30,094 bases of DNA from an uncultured Clostridia bacterium (GTDB lineage: Bacteria > Bacillota > Clostridia > Christensenellales > Borkfalkiaceae). Positions within the stretch are counted from its first letter, which is position 1. Each line of letters begins with the position of its first letter. Below are positions 30,041 through 30,094 of the stretch, piece after piece. Where the stretch lies: the NCBI GenBank assembly GCA_904501795.1, contig CAJGCK010000007.1:1-30094 (forward strand). The letters run 5' to 3'. The notes beneath the pieces are model-generated. The model made no database searches and had not been told where the DNA came from. It saw only the letters and a program-made list of their open reading frames with translations. The position numbers and the translations under genes are program-made.

Positions 30041-30094
30041 ATGGCAAAAAAAGGACAAAAATTTAACAAGTACACACCCGAACAAAGAAAGGAA
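30041..30094 (+). CDS. IS3-family transposase OrfA, 3' truncated by window
   Basis: Only 18 codons are visible: MAKKGQKFNKYTPEQRKE. This N-terminus is typical of the small helix-turn-helix OrfA of IS3-family elements, which with OrfB forms the transposase through a frameshift. AGGAGG ends eight bases before the ATG. It lies immediately inside the element's terminal repeat and hairpin. Confidence 0.7.
   Translation, partial: MAKKGQKFNKYTPEQRKE

Larger units (their letters stand above)
29956..30094 (+). mobile_element. Left end of an IS3-family (IS150-group-like) insertion sequence, truncated by window
   Basis: TGAAGTGAACCCC followed by TTAGTTCACACA matches the general pattern of IS150-group terminal repeats (TG....TG.ACCCC, then AGTT..ACA). 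A promoter, ribosome site and transposase start follow at the expected distance. The group call is from memory of the terminal pattern; the right end is outside the window. Confidence 0.7.

Overview
The window looks like the chromosome of a low-to-moderate GC Bacillota, probably an uncultured Clostridia-type gut bacterium. This rests on the standard Bacillota gene order ispG, polC locus, rimP, nusA, ylxR, ylxQ, infB, rbfA, nrnA, truB, ribF, and on Gram-positive style Shine-Dalgarno sites (AAGGAG), frequent TTG/GTG starts and sigma-A-like promoters. I cannot assign a genus from sequence alone.

Positions 1-9120 hold part of a prophage or a phage-derived island. A truncated sigma-like regulator is followed by a membrane-anchored SH3-like protein on the opposite strand. 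Then comes a tight late operon: large terminase, a small terminase-like protein, portal, scaffold-like protein, HK97-type major capsid protein, a connector-like protein, a beta-propeller-like protein and a coiled-coil protein. It stops at a strong terminator directly against a host promoter. No tail, lysis or integrase gene lies on the right side, and every visible phage frame is intact.

Positions 9132-22976 are core housekeeping. ispG has a near-perfect promoter placed so that its mRNA should be leaderless. The gene in the usual polC slot keeps only the PolC N-terminal domain, OB fold and DEDDh exonuclease, and has no PHP or polymerase core. A promoter plus a terminator-like hairpin precedes rimP-nusA and looks like an attenuator. 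The translation and ribosome-maturation operon follows (rimP, nusA, rnpM/ylxR, ylxQ, infB, rbfA, nrnA, truB, ribF), then an AP endonuclease family 2 gene, an M24 peptidase, efp and a reductase probably acting on modified EF-P.

Positions 23125-28176 form a second dense run: purA, malQ, vanZ-like, an S24/S26 peptidase and proA, with gaps of 3 bases or overlaps. A convergent regulator (XRE helix-turn-helix plus four membrane helices) has another leaderless-looking promoter. Between it and degV is a spacer with a perfect 13-base palindrome. The right edge contains the start of an IS3-family (IS150-like) insertion sequence, whose leader can fold to hide its ribosome binding site.

No stretch over 300 bases lacks a gene. 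The longest gaps are 22977-23196 and 28876-29077. I saw no tRNA, rRNA, CRISPR array or recognisable metabolite riboswitch.
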